Shown here: in pieces, positions 1 to 13,400 of the stretch | How positions within the stretch are numbered: position 1 is the stretch's first letter | Layout of the letters: every line of letters begins with the position of its first letter | NCBI GenBank assembly: GCA_903813345.2 | Contig: CAIIXF020000006.1 | Span: 622,001 to 686,000, forward strand | From: Owenia fusiformis | Lineage: Eukaryota; Annelida; Polychaeta; Sabellida; Oweniidae | Length of the DNA: 64,000 nucleotides | Reading direction: 5' to 3' | The notes under the pieces: generated by a model | Seen by the model: the letters and a program-made list of their open reading frames with translations, nothing else | Database searches by the model: none | Told to the model about the DNA's origin: nothing | Translations under genes and position numbers: made by a program

Positions 1-1268
1 TCACACGGGGTCTTTAAATATTCTTGTACAGAATATATTATGTGAAGACATCGGCATCTGGTCGTTTGGCTCAAGCATCAACCCCGGGTGTTGGTCTCAT
101 CGAAGATCCCCGGGTGATTTCTATATTTCCTTTTCCATCCTTATTTCTCATAGAAAACACCAACAAAACTGAATTAACTTTCTATATACATCTATTTACA
201 TTTTATATACGTTTTCCCACCCCCCTAGTACATAATTCGTGTTCAGTCGTTACATTCTAGCTCAAATTCTACGTAGCTCAAAGTTTTCCAACTTCCCGCT
301 CGAAAAAGTGTTCTCTCTCTTATGTGCATTGCGCATGTCCAAGACGCCACAAATGGCAATTGACGCACCGCGCATGCGTCCCGGAAGTTAAGAAAGTCTA
401 AACTTCCGGTAAAAACAAACGTGAACATTTTATGTTTACACTTGAAAATGAGAAGATAGTAAGAGATTACATTAATATAAAATGATATAAGAATGCTGAA
501 ATATAATGCAAATACATGATTGAACTAATGAATTGAACAGTCGAAGGTAAGAAAGTATGACACGTAAAAGATCGAATGAAATGAATTTGTAAATTTTCTG
601 AGTTCCTAAAAATGCTACAATATTAAGGAATCCTCTACATAAAAAGTAAGATAATATCAAAAGGTATTTGCAGTCCATCTTGATAATTTTGAAGTCATAA
701 ACTAAGAATTATAAAATCTGAATATAAAATAATGTACAATATAGATACAGTATGTATAGATCTTTACATGCAACATTGATCATACAAGTACATTTTATGT
801 TAAGTACATTTTATAAATGAGGTAAAAAGATCATAAAATGATTGTGCAACTTGTTTTTGCATTACCTAAATATTTCAGAACCATGGACTTTAAAATTAAA
901 ACAAAAAGAACAAAATATTAACCTGAGTAATGTCCAAATAAGATCAAATAAGGTCATTGCCTAATATGGTCAAAATCAATCAGAAATCCCATTTGGGAAC
1001 ATTTGACAACACAAAGAAAAAAACATGAAAATAATATTACTATTGAGTGTACTACCTTTGATAAAACATCCTTGCACAATACTAAATAAGAACTGAGACA
1101 GAAACAACAACAAACCATGTTGCAATTGATTTTGTTTAAGGCAATTAATTATAAGCAAAATAAAAATATGCACAATGATCTAACGTTTTCCGAGCAAAAC
1201 TAATGAGGTACAAAACCATCTATACAATAACAAAAACATGTAAACCATTCCAAACATAATTCACTTAC
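1..1268 (-). other. twitchin intron (partial)
   Basis: AT-rich sequence after the Ig4 donor. The short reading frames here have no recognisable domain and no Ig exon is visible. Bases 300-410 are a small CpG-rich patch of unknown meaning. Confidence 0.5.
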
Positions 1269-1473
1269 TTTAATTTCTAAGATTAATGTATAAATATCAG
1301 TCCCTGCATTATCTGCTTTAATGGTGACACGTCCGCCAGACTTAACGAGATCGGTTCCCTTGAACCATGTGACATCGGGCTTTGGTTTGGCTTCAACTTG
1401 GCAGCTCATTACTAGTTTGTCTTTTTCTTGCTTTATCACAGGCTTTTGAGTAAATTTAGGTGCTTTTCCATCC
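1269..1473 (-). CDS. unc-22: twitchin exon, N-terminal part of Ig domain 4
   Basis: Acceptor ACTTTCCAG, phase 2 in. The exon reads DGKAPKFTQKPVIKQ, LVMSCQVEAKPKPDVTWFKG and TDIYTLILEIK, ending in phase 0 at AAA|GTAAGT. The domain's last strands (the DxGxYKV part) are missing and no matching exon is visible in 1-1268, so the next exon lies outside the window. Confidence 0.85.
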
Positions 1474-4400
1474 CTGGAAAGTACATGGAAAATGAATGTA
1501 TTCACTAAAGTTTGTTTTTCTTATGTATATAATATGAGTAAAATTATTCCTGGTAGAATCTATTTTGTTTTTTTGAAATTGGGTATAATTTTGATGAAAT
1601 TCCTAATAAATGTACAAATATTACATCGTCAAATATAGCTAACATGTAAAATAAATAAACTATATTGAGACAAAAAATTAAAATTACTTACTTTTTGTCA
1701 GTACCTGAAACATACAAAGATAATTATAATTTTTGTGTTAAATAAAATCAATACAAATAAATTTAAACAAAATATCATGTAATATCACTCAATTTCCAAA
1801 AGTAGGCTAAGGCAATTAACAATCACTAAATGAGATCTTAGTTCTGAAAATATGAAATACAAGACACAATACAAGTGAAACACGACATACAAATTGATTG
1901 ATGTAGCTTAAAATAAATATGGGCCATGAAAATATGATGATACACAACTTGTCTAATTATACATGCATATCATTAAGAGACCAGCTCCTGTTCATAGAAT
2001 ATGAAATATACAATATAAAACATTTGAAATATGCATAAGGTATAGTAAGACCATTGTAAGTGAAACACTGTACCCAAAAACATATTCTGCTTGGGAGTTG
2101 TTCTACTTACAGAGGTACTTTTACACTATGTTAATGGCTAGTTGGAATTTGAAAAGTGATTCACTTACACATATGTTCAACTTTAAAGGTTTTACTGTAG
2201 TTGCACTTCGGAAGATCTGGGAGTAACAATTAATGGCATAATGTTACAGATTACCATAGTCTCAAACCATAACCATAGTCTCAAAGCAAAACATAACATG
2301 ATTCAGGGATTTTAAAATTCAAAAAACAAAAATGATCAGATCATTAAGTAGATATTGTAAATTCAGAATATTTAAGTCCCCCTCACTTACTGCCTTGAAT
2401 ACTTCATGGTTGCCACCAATTATTGTTCATATCACTTCATTCAAGCAAATATCAAGTACCCTTTTCTAAAATAAAGTGTTTAGAAACTCCTTGTTAAAAT
2501 ACATTGTATTTTACCCTTGAATAATGTATTGTAATAAACTTTTCAAATTCAAAGAGAGGCTTGGTTAGGTAACAAGGAATAAGATAAACAGGTTTGAGGT
2601 AACATTTTTTAAATTCTAGAACTTAATTTAGATATATGCATCATATTCAGATTCCCTGCTAGAATTCTAGAGAGAAATGGCATGAAGTTAAAAGGGAATT
2701 TAAAGAATGGTAATCTCTTAATGACATCATCACAAGGACCTGCTAAAACACAAACACCCAAATAGTTATTTAATGTTCAAGATAACTATTTAAAGATTAC
2801 TATTTTAAAAATATGAAGTCTGTCTTTCATTTGATTCATGACAATATTTAGAAGGTAGACTAGAATTGATACCATTTACATCATTTACAGTGTTTACAGC
2901 TTTTACTAGTGATATATTTGACTTCTATTCCACATCATTTTTATCTTTTGTTTAGACTTCAGTAAGAACTCTGTTTAACATGGAGCTAATTAATCAGAAA
3001 GGCCATATAAAATCACAATATTTTAGCCTAGAGAATAAACAAAGTCTGTTCATTTCCATAGTTTTGGAATATGTGCATCTTTACATTTCATAATTCACAA
3101 ATACATATGAGTGATTTCAGTAAATGTTCCAACAAAACTTTTCTATATATGAAAACAGGTCGAGACAAAATATAACAGAAATAACTATAAAATAAATACA
3201 AGAAGAATATTTGTGGTTTTGGCTGTGGTTAAAATCCAGTTGTTAAGGGCATCAATTGTATTATGGTGCAGAATGAAAAAGAAAGAAGCATATTAGTCGA
3301 GGGGTAAAAAATATGAAAATATTGGGAAGAGTAAAAAAGAAGACTGTTAAAGGGGATAACTGTTTATTAACTTGAGTTGGGATCAAATCTCCCCGAGTTT
3401 ATTATATATTCCCCAAAATCTGAGCTTGTGAGAATGGCCAAAATACACTGGGGTTTAGACACAGACTAAGTCAACATATTTGGAATACAATTTCCCATTT
3501 AAACATAACCAACAACTCACAGATATGTATTTATTTTTTTCCAAATCTGGTAAATATTATGTCCTTGCTATCAAAGCTTTATATTAAAGTTATCCAATAG
3601 ACAAAATATTAGAACAAATACCTATAATTTGGGTCATTTTACATGACAAACACTTAATACGTCTCATCAATCTGGTCACATCTAGAAAAATTTGATTTGA
3701 TTTGATAACTTTATCTATTTTAGTTGCTCTATCCATATAAATGAGCTAATAAGGTCTTCCCTGAGTCCCAGTGAAGTTGATACAGTACTGAGTCTAGGTT
3801 ACCATACAGTACCATAATTTTACATCCTCCTAAGCAGGTATCCAGAATCCGTACCTCCTTCCCCCTGCTATAACCAATTTGGAAGCGCCCGATTAAACTG
3901 AATCACATGATCTAATTATGCACAATGACTTATACATGATTTCTGTCGCAGTAGTGCGACAGCCAATCAGATTTCAAGTTCTTAATCAGGGAAATGCTAA
4001 CTGCTTATCGCAGGAGGTAAAAAGAAAGAGTATATTCTGGATTTTGAAGCCCTGTGATCGAAGGGTGTAATTTTACGGCACTGTATGGTACCATATCTGA
4101 AACAGCTGTACAGTACTGTTGCATATTGCCTGATTAATTTCATTCCTGAAAATGACATAAACTGGAACATAAATGTTTGTTTATAAGCATATTAACAAAG
4201 CATTAATAAAGCAGACAAATGACTTAATGGGTTACATGTAGACAGGGAGATGAGCCATCATTGGTGCTGTATACATGAAGAATTATGTAATAATACATGA
4301 GTCAGGTCAAACTCAATTCTTTTCTTGTACAGAAATACCCAATCATGTACTTATAACAATGCATGTAACCTAATCTGGTTTTGATGTAACTTATAACTTT

Positions 4401-7400
4401 GAGAGAAATCTTGCATTAATGCCTGTCACGTTTGATCTATGGCAACCATACTGCGACTGTAGCTTCCTAAAATCGAGAGAAATATGCAACAGTCGATTTT
4501 TTATATCGATTTTGTGAAGCAACGGTCACTGTACACCCGCCATAGAGCAAACGTGACTGAGGTTTAATGAGGTTTATGATGCCCCCTCCTCTAACCCCCT
4601 TTGACCTATCTACCTCACCTCCAGGGGGGTATGTAGGGCATGATAGGTATTTAAGGGCACAAGGGCTTGATGCAAGACTGCATTTGGAGGGCATTACTCT
4701 CATATGCAAGTGAATGAATAGAGATAGTTTGACCTGACCCCTTGCTGTAAAAAAAGAGAAAGTATAGAAAGTGGATGTGAAACTTCTATACCACCTTCCA
4801 TTCCGAATCCTCCCTGTAGTAAAATGATCTGCCTTGTTGTCTTGTGAACTAAAATGACAAACTCATAAAATGAACTTCAAAATATACAATATAAGCAAGC
4901 AAGCTGTTGAAATTATGGAGTGGTATGTTGATCTTAAACGTAACAATATATAACATTGTGGAGGTCAGAACTTGGTACGGTTCTGCATCAAATCAACAAT
5001 GGTGGAATGCCCTACTGGAATTATATTATATTATTTTTCATTTCTGAACAGATATGTATAAAATCTTTTTTCTATGTCACAGACATGTTATGTATTATCG
5101 TACCCTACTTCTGGAAACCAAGGCCAACGCAAACAAAAAGAACACTATGGAACATAATACCCCAAGCAGAAGGAGAGAGAATTCAGGGATTATCTCACTT
5201 CCCTGAAAATCTGCCATGGTCAAAGGTTCACTAGATTCTAAAGATCTTCTCCACATGAGCAAACGTTTGACAATTCTTGGATTTTGAAAAGTTGGGCATG
5301 GTTATCCATGAGTGTACACAAAATAAAAAAAGAGCTGAACTTAAATGGTGTTCCAAACATGTTGTTCCACCATGCTGATGCACTGACAGAACCATTAACA
5401 TCACTTCCAGAATCAGTTCCCCTTTAGAAACATTGGTAAACTTTGAAAATAATCAAAAGCACAATCACTCGCTTAATATAGGTCCCTCACCTTCAAAGTT
5501 GAGATTAATTGTTGCATTTGATTCTCCGGAATCATTCCTTGCGTTCACTTTATATTCCCCGCCATCTCCTGCTCCAACGTCAATAATCTCTAGCATAAGG
5601 GCATAGGTATTACCGCCCTCTGATTTCTCTGTTATTTTATGACGCGCACCTTCTTGAAGGACTTTGCCTCCGGCTGCGTACCAGGTGATCTTTGGTTTCG
5701 GGTCTCCAGTAAGTTTGCACTCGAATACTATGTTATTGCCGACCTGCTTGATAGCAGGCTTTTGTGTAAATTTTGGTGGTGAACCTTTAGGTCCAGCCAT
5801 GGCTGAAAATAAAAAATAAAAATTGAATAAATTTTTATATTTAATCATTTTGTTTTGGATCCATTGATTACATGCCAAATGTCTGCTATACCTCAGTATA
5901 TACCTCTCTATGTTAAATATCTACAATGATACAATGTATTTCTAACAGAACCAACTAATGATGCCATCTTGACTCTACCTTCATTGATCCCTAGGAGTCT
6001 ATGTGTCAATTCTACACAGTGATCTATAATATCAGTGACAGGTTTTCTGCCTTCTGTGGTCATAGTACATGTTAAATGTTCCTGTCTTTTTTCAAGTATA
6101 TAATATATTTTATCTTTGTTGAACTAGATCTTACATGTATATACAGATACCCTTGGCAAAAACTTCAATTTATCTACACTCTTAAAATTAGAGATGTTTT
6201 TTTGATCTCACGTTTATCCTATGTTATCAGAGTATGTAGTCAGAAATGTAGAACATTAAAGTAGCTGTTATAAGTACCTTACAAATATCCCATATTCAAA
6301 CTCCCATAAAAGTCACAAAAGCTCCATTTGAGATCATAAAGATCACATCAGAATCAAAACTATAAATCATATGTAAAAGTCAGAGGGAGGTATATCTAAA
6401 AATTGGCATAAGGGTTTAGTACACATTCAGCCAGTTGTCAAAATAACCTTGTCTTTAAAAATATGACATCATTTATTGCTGTCACTAGAATGCTATCATG
6501 CTAATTGCTGGAGATGTAAAAACTCTTGAAGGGGCACTTAAGCAAAATCATAGCAATTATACATAATCTACTTGACCTTCTTGAATCATCAAAAATGAGA
6601 AAGAAAAGTGATATTTTTCATTTGAAAAACACAAGCATATTAAAACCTCAGTTAACCATACCAACTGATAAAGACAATTAACAGCCAAAGAATTTAAATG
6701 CTAAAAATGCATTAATTGGAAGGACAATATTTCAACTTTAATCTATTAAGCTCAGGATGAATAATTGTAAAATCTTTTCAACCATTACTAAACCTTGACA
6801 ACCAGACACCTACTAACAGAAAGGATTGGGGTTCTGATCTTAATTCAAAAATATTACTTGTTACTTCAATAATATTTAGCAAAGTCAAATCAAATCAAAA
6901 ATCAAAAAAATCAAAACCTTTTCAGATTAATTGCATATTCTTCTATCTAGCCTAAGTTTGGATCCAGGAGAATTATAGATGAAAAACATTTCTTTAATCC
7001 CTCAATAGTAAATCAAGGAATAAATAGATGAACTAATTTCGGGTGATGTAGGTATGTTAGGTAATTACGGAAAGCGATAGGGGACATGCGCATAATTCAA
7101 AATCCAATGGAGTTTTAACATGGGAGTGATATCACACACTGCGGCCCAGTCAGATAGATTTCATCGCGCACTGAATGAATTACAGGGGCCGCGTTGTGCA
7201 AAGTTAATTAAAATAAAGTGCGCAGAAATTCCGGCATTCAGTGCGCGATGAAAAAATGATTATCTGTGAATAAATAACGAATAGAAATTCGTGGCACCAC
7301 GAATTTGATTTTTTTCGAAAGACTGCGGAGTGAACCAGCGAAATGACAATTTTGGATAATTTTGATGGCTCTAACGAGGAGAACTTTGAGATTTCCCGAT

Positions 7401-10400
7401 TCTAGCGCGCAGTACATCCAGGACCATGATGCGCACTTTTATTAGATTCGATTCTAATATGGTTTCAAAGATAATGTTCATTAAAAGAAGGCGTATGCAT
7501 ACAGATTACAAGTGGCGTTATGTTGAAGCGACCCTTGCAAAGGGTTCCATTGAAAATATATTATTTTGGGCCATTTCATATCTTTTAAGTGATATTGTAT
7601 AAAACATTTTCAATGTTTGAAAATTATAATCTTATAAATAACATTTTATGTAATAAAACTGTAACTGAAATGGTAAATACGAAATATGATGCAATACAAT
7701 GCAGTGCAATATGTTGTAATACAATGTGGTGCAATATGATGTAATACAATGTGGTGCAATATGATGTAATACAATGTGGTGCAATATGATGTAACACAAT
7801 GCGGTGCAATATGATGCAATACAATGCAGAGCAATATGATGCAATACAATGCAGTGCAATATGATGCAATACAATATAGTGTAATATGATGCAATACAAA
7901 GCAGTATAATATGATGCAAAAAATGCAGTGCAATATGATACAATACAATGTAGTGCAATATAATACAATAAAATGCAGTGCAATGCAATACAATGCAAAA
8001 CAATGTCGTGCAGTGCAATACAATGTAGTTCATTTCAATACAATGCAGTGTAATACAATGTGATACAGTGCAATACAATGCAGTGCAATACAATACATCG
8101 CAGTTCAATACAGTACAATACAATGTAGTGCAATGCAGTGCAATAAAATACAATACAGTTACAATGTAGATCATTTCAATACAATGCAGTGCAATACAAT
8201 GTGGTACAGTGCAATACAATACATCGCAGTTCAATACAGTGCAGTGCAATACAATACAGTGCAATATAATACATCGCAGTTCAATGCAGTGCAATACAAT
8301 ACAGTGCAATACAATACATCACAGTTCAATACAGTGCAATACAATGTAGTACACTGCAGTACAATACAATGCAGTGCAAAAAAGTACAATGCAGTGCAAT
8401 ATAATATAATACAGTGCAATACAGTACAATATAATGCAATATAATACAATGCAGTGCAATACAATACAATGCAGTGCAATACAATAAAATGCAGTACAAT
8501 ATAATACAATGATGTGCTATACAATACAATACAATACAATACAATACAATGCAATGAAATGCAATTCAATGCTATGAATGTACACCTTCTACAGTCAAAT
8601 AAACACAGATAAAATTGTAATAGTATGTTAGTGTATGGAGTTTGAAGTGGGTGGGGGATACAATTACCAGTCTGCTGATTGATGACTTAATAACTTAAAA
8701 AAGATCTCCTAGCTTTTCTTTCGTTCTTAAACAATCTCGCCTAAGAATACAGACCCGTATCCTGGATTAACCTGGGGGAGTGGTAACAAGGGGGAGATTT
8801 TGCCAAGAGGGGGGGGGGAGCTTTTTGACAGTTTTGGCAAAAAAAATCATGCGAAAAGTGCTAAGAATGGTGAAAAACGGTATGATTTTGAACGAATATT
8901 TGGCAAGGGGGAGGGGGTGAGGCCCCCTGGCTACGGCCCTGGAATATATATAGGAACTTTCCTTCTCCCAGAAGAAATGGTATACAGGTATTACATCAAT
9001 CATTCTGGTATTTTGTATACGAAGGTCTGTAGTACACACTTTATTGCAAGATGGCAGTGTACACTGTGTACTACCATTTTGAGGTCAGTTTGACTTTATA
9101 ATTCTGCGCACTATAATCTGTAATTCTCATAGATATCCTCGCTAGAGGCATCACTGTGATCCAAAATTACAATTTCGTAGGTCATTACTCTGCAGTCTTT
9201 CGAAAAAAGTTGAATTCGTTGTGCTACCCTTTCTTGTTGGGCATTTATTAACAGAAAACTATATTTACATCGCGCCAGCATATACAAGCTTCAGCGCGAT
9301 ATTTTGAGTGTGTTAATATTCTGGCTAAATGAATAAAGTGCGCAGAAATCGATCTTACTGGGCCACGGTGTGCGATATCACTCATAAACAATTTTTAATC
9401 GCGCACTGAATGAATTTCAGATGGCGCGTTGTGCAAAGTGAATTAAAAAATAAAGTGCGCAGAAATATATCTGACTGGGCCGCGGTGTGTGATATCCCAT
9501 GTTAAAACTCCATTGAATTTTAAATTCTGCGGTATATCCCCTTTCGCTTTCCGTAGGTAATGTATATATAAATTATAGAACATGATGTCTTACAGATACC
9601 TTATTAAACTTAGACCTACTAAAATGAGATGCAAGATTTGGGATGATTTACAACACCAAGCTCTTACAATAAATAGGTATACTCCCTCGCAAGAAAATTC
9701 ATGTCAAAGTTGCATTTTTCAATAAAGTGTTCAATAAGAATAAACTACATATGTATATAACAATCAGATATGTATATAAAAAATCAGATATATACATGTC
9801 CTTTTCTTTCTGACTTCAGCCACATATTTTTTCACATATTTTTTTCAAAAGTGATGTCATAACTTGTAAGGGCCAGTACCCTTGGAATATTCTTAACATG
9901 CAAGAATATTAAAATAATTGAGAATGAAGCTAACTAAATGCCATATATATTGAAAGGTACAAGAAGAATATATATTGCAATTAAAAAAGTATACAAATTC
10001 TATTTTAGTAACCTTTTTGGAATTAAACAGGTAGACCCAGCATTTTAAGCAAACTATGTATAACACTTCAAGACAGCTACATACCTATTTTTGTTTCACA
10101 CCTGGTGAATATTATCAACGAATACCCTCCAAGTGTTACCTAAATATATGAACTTTTAATCCAAATGCATGCTTCAATTATGTGTAAACCAACATAGAAA
10201 GCATCATGACAGATCTTCAAAAGGTTTCACCTTTTTGCCTCAAATTCTTCTAAAAAGACAAAGTCTATAAAAGCTCTGTTAAATACCCATTTAGGATTAA
10301 TAGAATGTTCCTTTTACAGGTTAAATGTGATAAAAATCGATAAATGAAGATAATGTTTACATTTAAAACAGATCAGCCCAACAATAAATTTTAACAACAG

Positions 10401-13400
10401 TTTGCTGATAAGATAACATTTGTCTTAACATATTCTCAGGTATTCAAAAGTGTATTTTCAAGTCCAGTTTGTTGGGGAGTAAGATTTGCACTTTAATCAT
10501 CATAAATATAAAATATATGTAAATAAAGAAGTATTTTTTATGAGGGAGTATACTGCAGTAATCAAAATTATGAGTTATTCCTTACATTTATATAATCATT
10601 ACTTAATGCGGCTAGTTTTTCAAGATCAAATGATCCTTAGTTAGGATTTGTCCTAATTAATCATCGCTATGTCATACTATTCTAATAAGACAATGTGATA
10701 GACTGTGGCAAATCCTGAATTAAAAGTTATAATGAAAAACTTGAACCAGAATTTAATTGCCCCAGAAACATGTGAACATAATGAATATAATTGTATATAA
10801 TTTTCAAAATTTTCCAAATTGAAATAAAATAGTATATAGTTTTCCAAGTATGATTTTTCCAAATTAAATAATAGTTTCAGGCACACCCAAAAGTCTAAGG
10901 AAATACCATAGAAAAATGCCTAGGCTTCTATTAAAATAACTTGGCATTTCGATATAACCACAAAATACATGTACCAACTGACATTTCCAAACATCATTGC
11001 AAGCAACTTAAACTTATCTGAAAAGTGTTAAACTACCAGGATTTTTCTTATCGATATCATTTAATGACATTGACATATATCAACATAACATTACATTTCT
11101 GCGAAATGTATTTTTAACATACATTTTCTTTAAGCTGAATGTTACCATCTAAAAATAAATTATGCAAATACTGGATGATCAGGAGCTGGATATGGCAGAA
11201 TATATATTCAAGAAAAAAATATTTTCTATGTGAGTGTATATGGTAGAATGTATTTTTTCTTACATAAGGCAAAAGTACCTGGACCACGACAAATAATTTA
11301 AGTTATAAGTTACCAGCATGGACCCCATTAAAACAGATATGAGCATTGATTTAGAAAACAGGCAGTTTTCATTTGTTCGAAAATCATAGATGGACGGATG
11401 GACAGACAGATGCATACACTGATAGACTAGGGAGCGCTTCTATATGCTCACTATGTGGACCAATTACTTGCACCATATTAAACCAATACGAAACCTCATC
11501 CATAAAAAATATATTTAGTAACACCATAAAGTACCAAAATTAGCCCAGGCAAAAGTTCATGCCACTTAACTCATCTTAAAACTTTAAAATGTTGTTTTAA
11601 AGTTTGTAACCCATAATCATTTTAATTGTTAAAAGTTATATATAACTCGTTAGTACTAAATGACAATACAGACCGTAATGATATCTGAATTAGACATTTA
11701 AAAGTTAGATCTCATAAAATACCCCAAAATTTACTTGTACAGATTTATATACCTTATATCTAACTTGATAACGCATCGCGGCATCATGTTATTTATGGCT
11801 ATATTCAGATTTATCGCCATTTTTACAAAATTACATGAGATCACAGGTATGTTATCATCAATTTGCTAATTCCACACTAATCATTACTATGCTTTAGGAA
11901 TCTTATAAAGATGTCTGTAAACACATTTTACTTATATGAACTTAATTATGCTAGCATGGAGTAAAATATACTAAATAGACATAATTATCCTAAAATAGAC
12001 TCAATTATTCTAAAATAGTCTAAATTATACTAAAATAGACTGAATTATACTCAAAAGGACTCAACATTTCTCCCTTTCTAAATTGTTCACATTCTTTGAG
12101 TAGTGCAAAATTCCTGATGGATTCACAATATTTAAAGGTACCCCATTATTCAACAATTCTCCAATATTTAAAAATACAATGTACCTAATGTTCAATTCAT
12201 TCCATAAGACATCAGATATTCAATATGCAAAGATATTAGTTTCCAATTATTTAACGATACTCCAATATTTACTCAAACTGTTTCAAATCATTAAAATAAC
12301 AGTCTTAGATGATGTTTATTAGTTATTCAGACATCTCAATTAATTACCATACCTTGTTTATAGGAAATGCTTACAATCCATTAATGTTATGATGCATATA
12401 AGATCCAAAATTGTGGATAAAATATGAAGATAAGTCTCAAAATGAATGAAGCGTCTAATCTCTTCAGAAGTAAAGTTAAATATGGATTTAATCCAGTGCA
12501 CATATGAGATTGATTCAATTTGTAATCAGTGGATCAAATATATTTTCTATCTTATTCACAGACCAGCAAGTAAAGGTGTAAATAGCCACATTTAGATCAG
12601 TTCCCTTCCAAAAATTGCAATTTGTAGATTCATTTACAAAAATTTAGATAACCCAAAAACTAAATGACAACTACCAATGACATCTGATACGAGACAGCGA
12701 TATAAAAATCCAGAATTTTTCATTAATTGTGTCTTCAAGAACATTATAAATACAATTTTATGATTTCATAAAATGTTTTGCAAGAATTATCGTGTTCGGA
12801 ATTAGCCATGAAGGTAACTTGAATCAAAGTTTGCTGGATTTCTTCTTGGTGAAATGCTAGCTAAGCAACTTTTAGCAGGTTATGAGGAAAGTGTTTGTAT
12901 TTAGACAAGATTGCTTACACCTTTGAATATGGCAAAAAGGTGCAGAACCCAACAAGGTCAAACTGGCTTGGATAAACTTCTATCCCATCCTCAAGTATTG
13001 CAAGAGTTTATCTTCCTTGGCACTATATGTCCATTACAGCTTATGCTAGCACATGCACGTTTCGGAAAATGCATTATTGACAAAATAACTTTACTTTGAC
13101 TATGAGGAAAACATATATTGTAGGAAGGATGCGGGGAGAATGTTGTACACATTTCAAAAAATTGTTTCTGGTTTCTATTTGTGGTCAACAACCAATTTTT
13201 CAGATGAATAAGGTAATTGATAGGAAAGTAACTTCCAGCATTATGTACTTGTAATTCTACATAAAATAGCCCTTATTTAGTAGATGATGGTAAGAGGCCA
13301 TTTTGTTTTCTAAATAGATGTGCAATTTAAAGTATTTTCAAGGGAAATAACAATTTTGACTAGGTGCATACATGTAATTTAGTGCCAAACTTTTAAGACA

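Larger units (their letters stand above)
1705..5490 (-). other. twitchin intron with two short inverted-repeat elements
   Basis: No coding exon seen. It holds a MITE at about 3800-4092 and a 133-bp foldback at 4425-4557; the remainder is AT-rich unique-looking sequence. Confidence 0.5.
7066..9555. mobile_element. 2490-bp non-autonomous DNA transposon with long inverted termini and an internal minisatellite
   Basis: The left end is TACGGAAAGCGATAGGGG and the right end is the near-complement CCCCTTTCGCTTTCCGTA. The arms stay similar, with gaps, for about 350-440 bases, including GGAGTTTTAACATGGGA, GCGGCCCAGTCAGATA and CGAAAGACTGC. GGTAAT sits directly outside both ends (7060-7065 and 9556-9561), a 6-bp target-site duplication. 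The interior is a satellite array (7675-8577) and a smaller MITE (8752-8942). No transposase is visible, so it must depend on a partner. I cannot assign the superfamily. Confidence 0.8.

Noticed and set aside
7624-8569. Cluster of long overlapping frames on both strands, rich in Cys, His, Ile and Leu
   Set aside because: They are translations of the CAATA/CAATG satellite; every frame looks alike and there is no start context, domain or splice structure.
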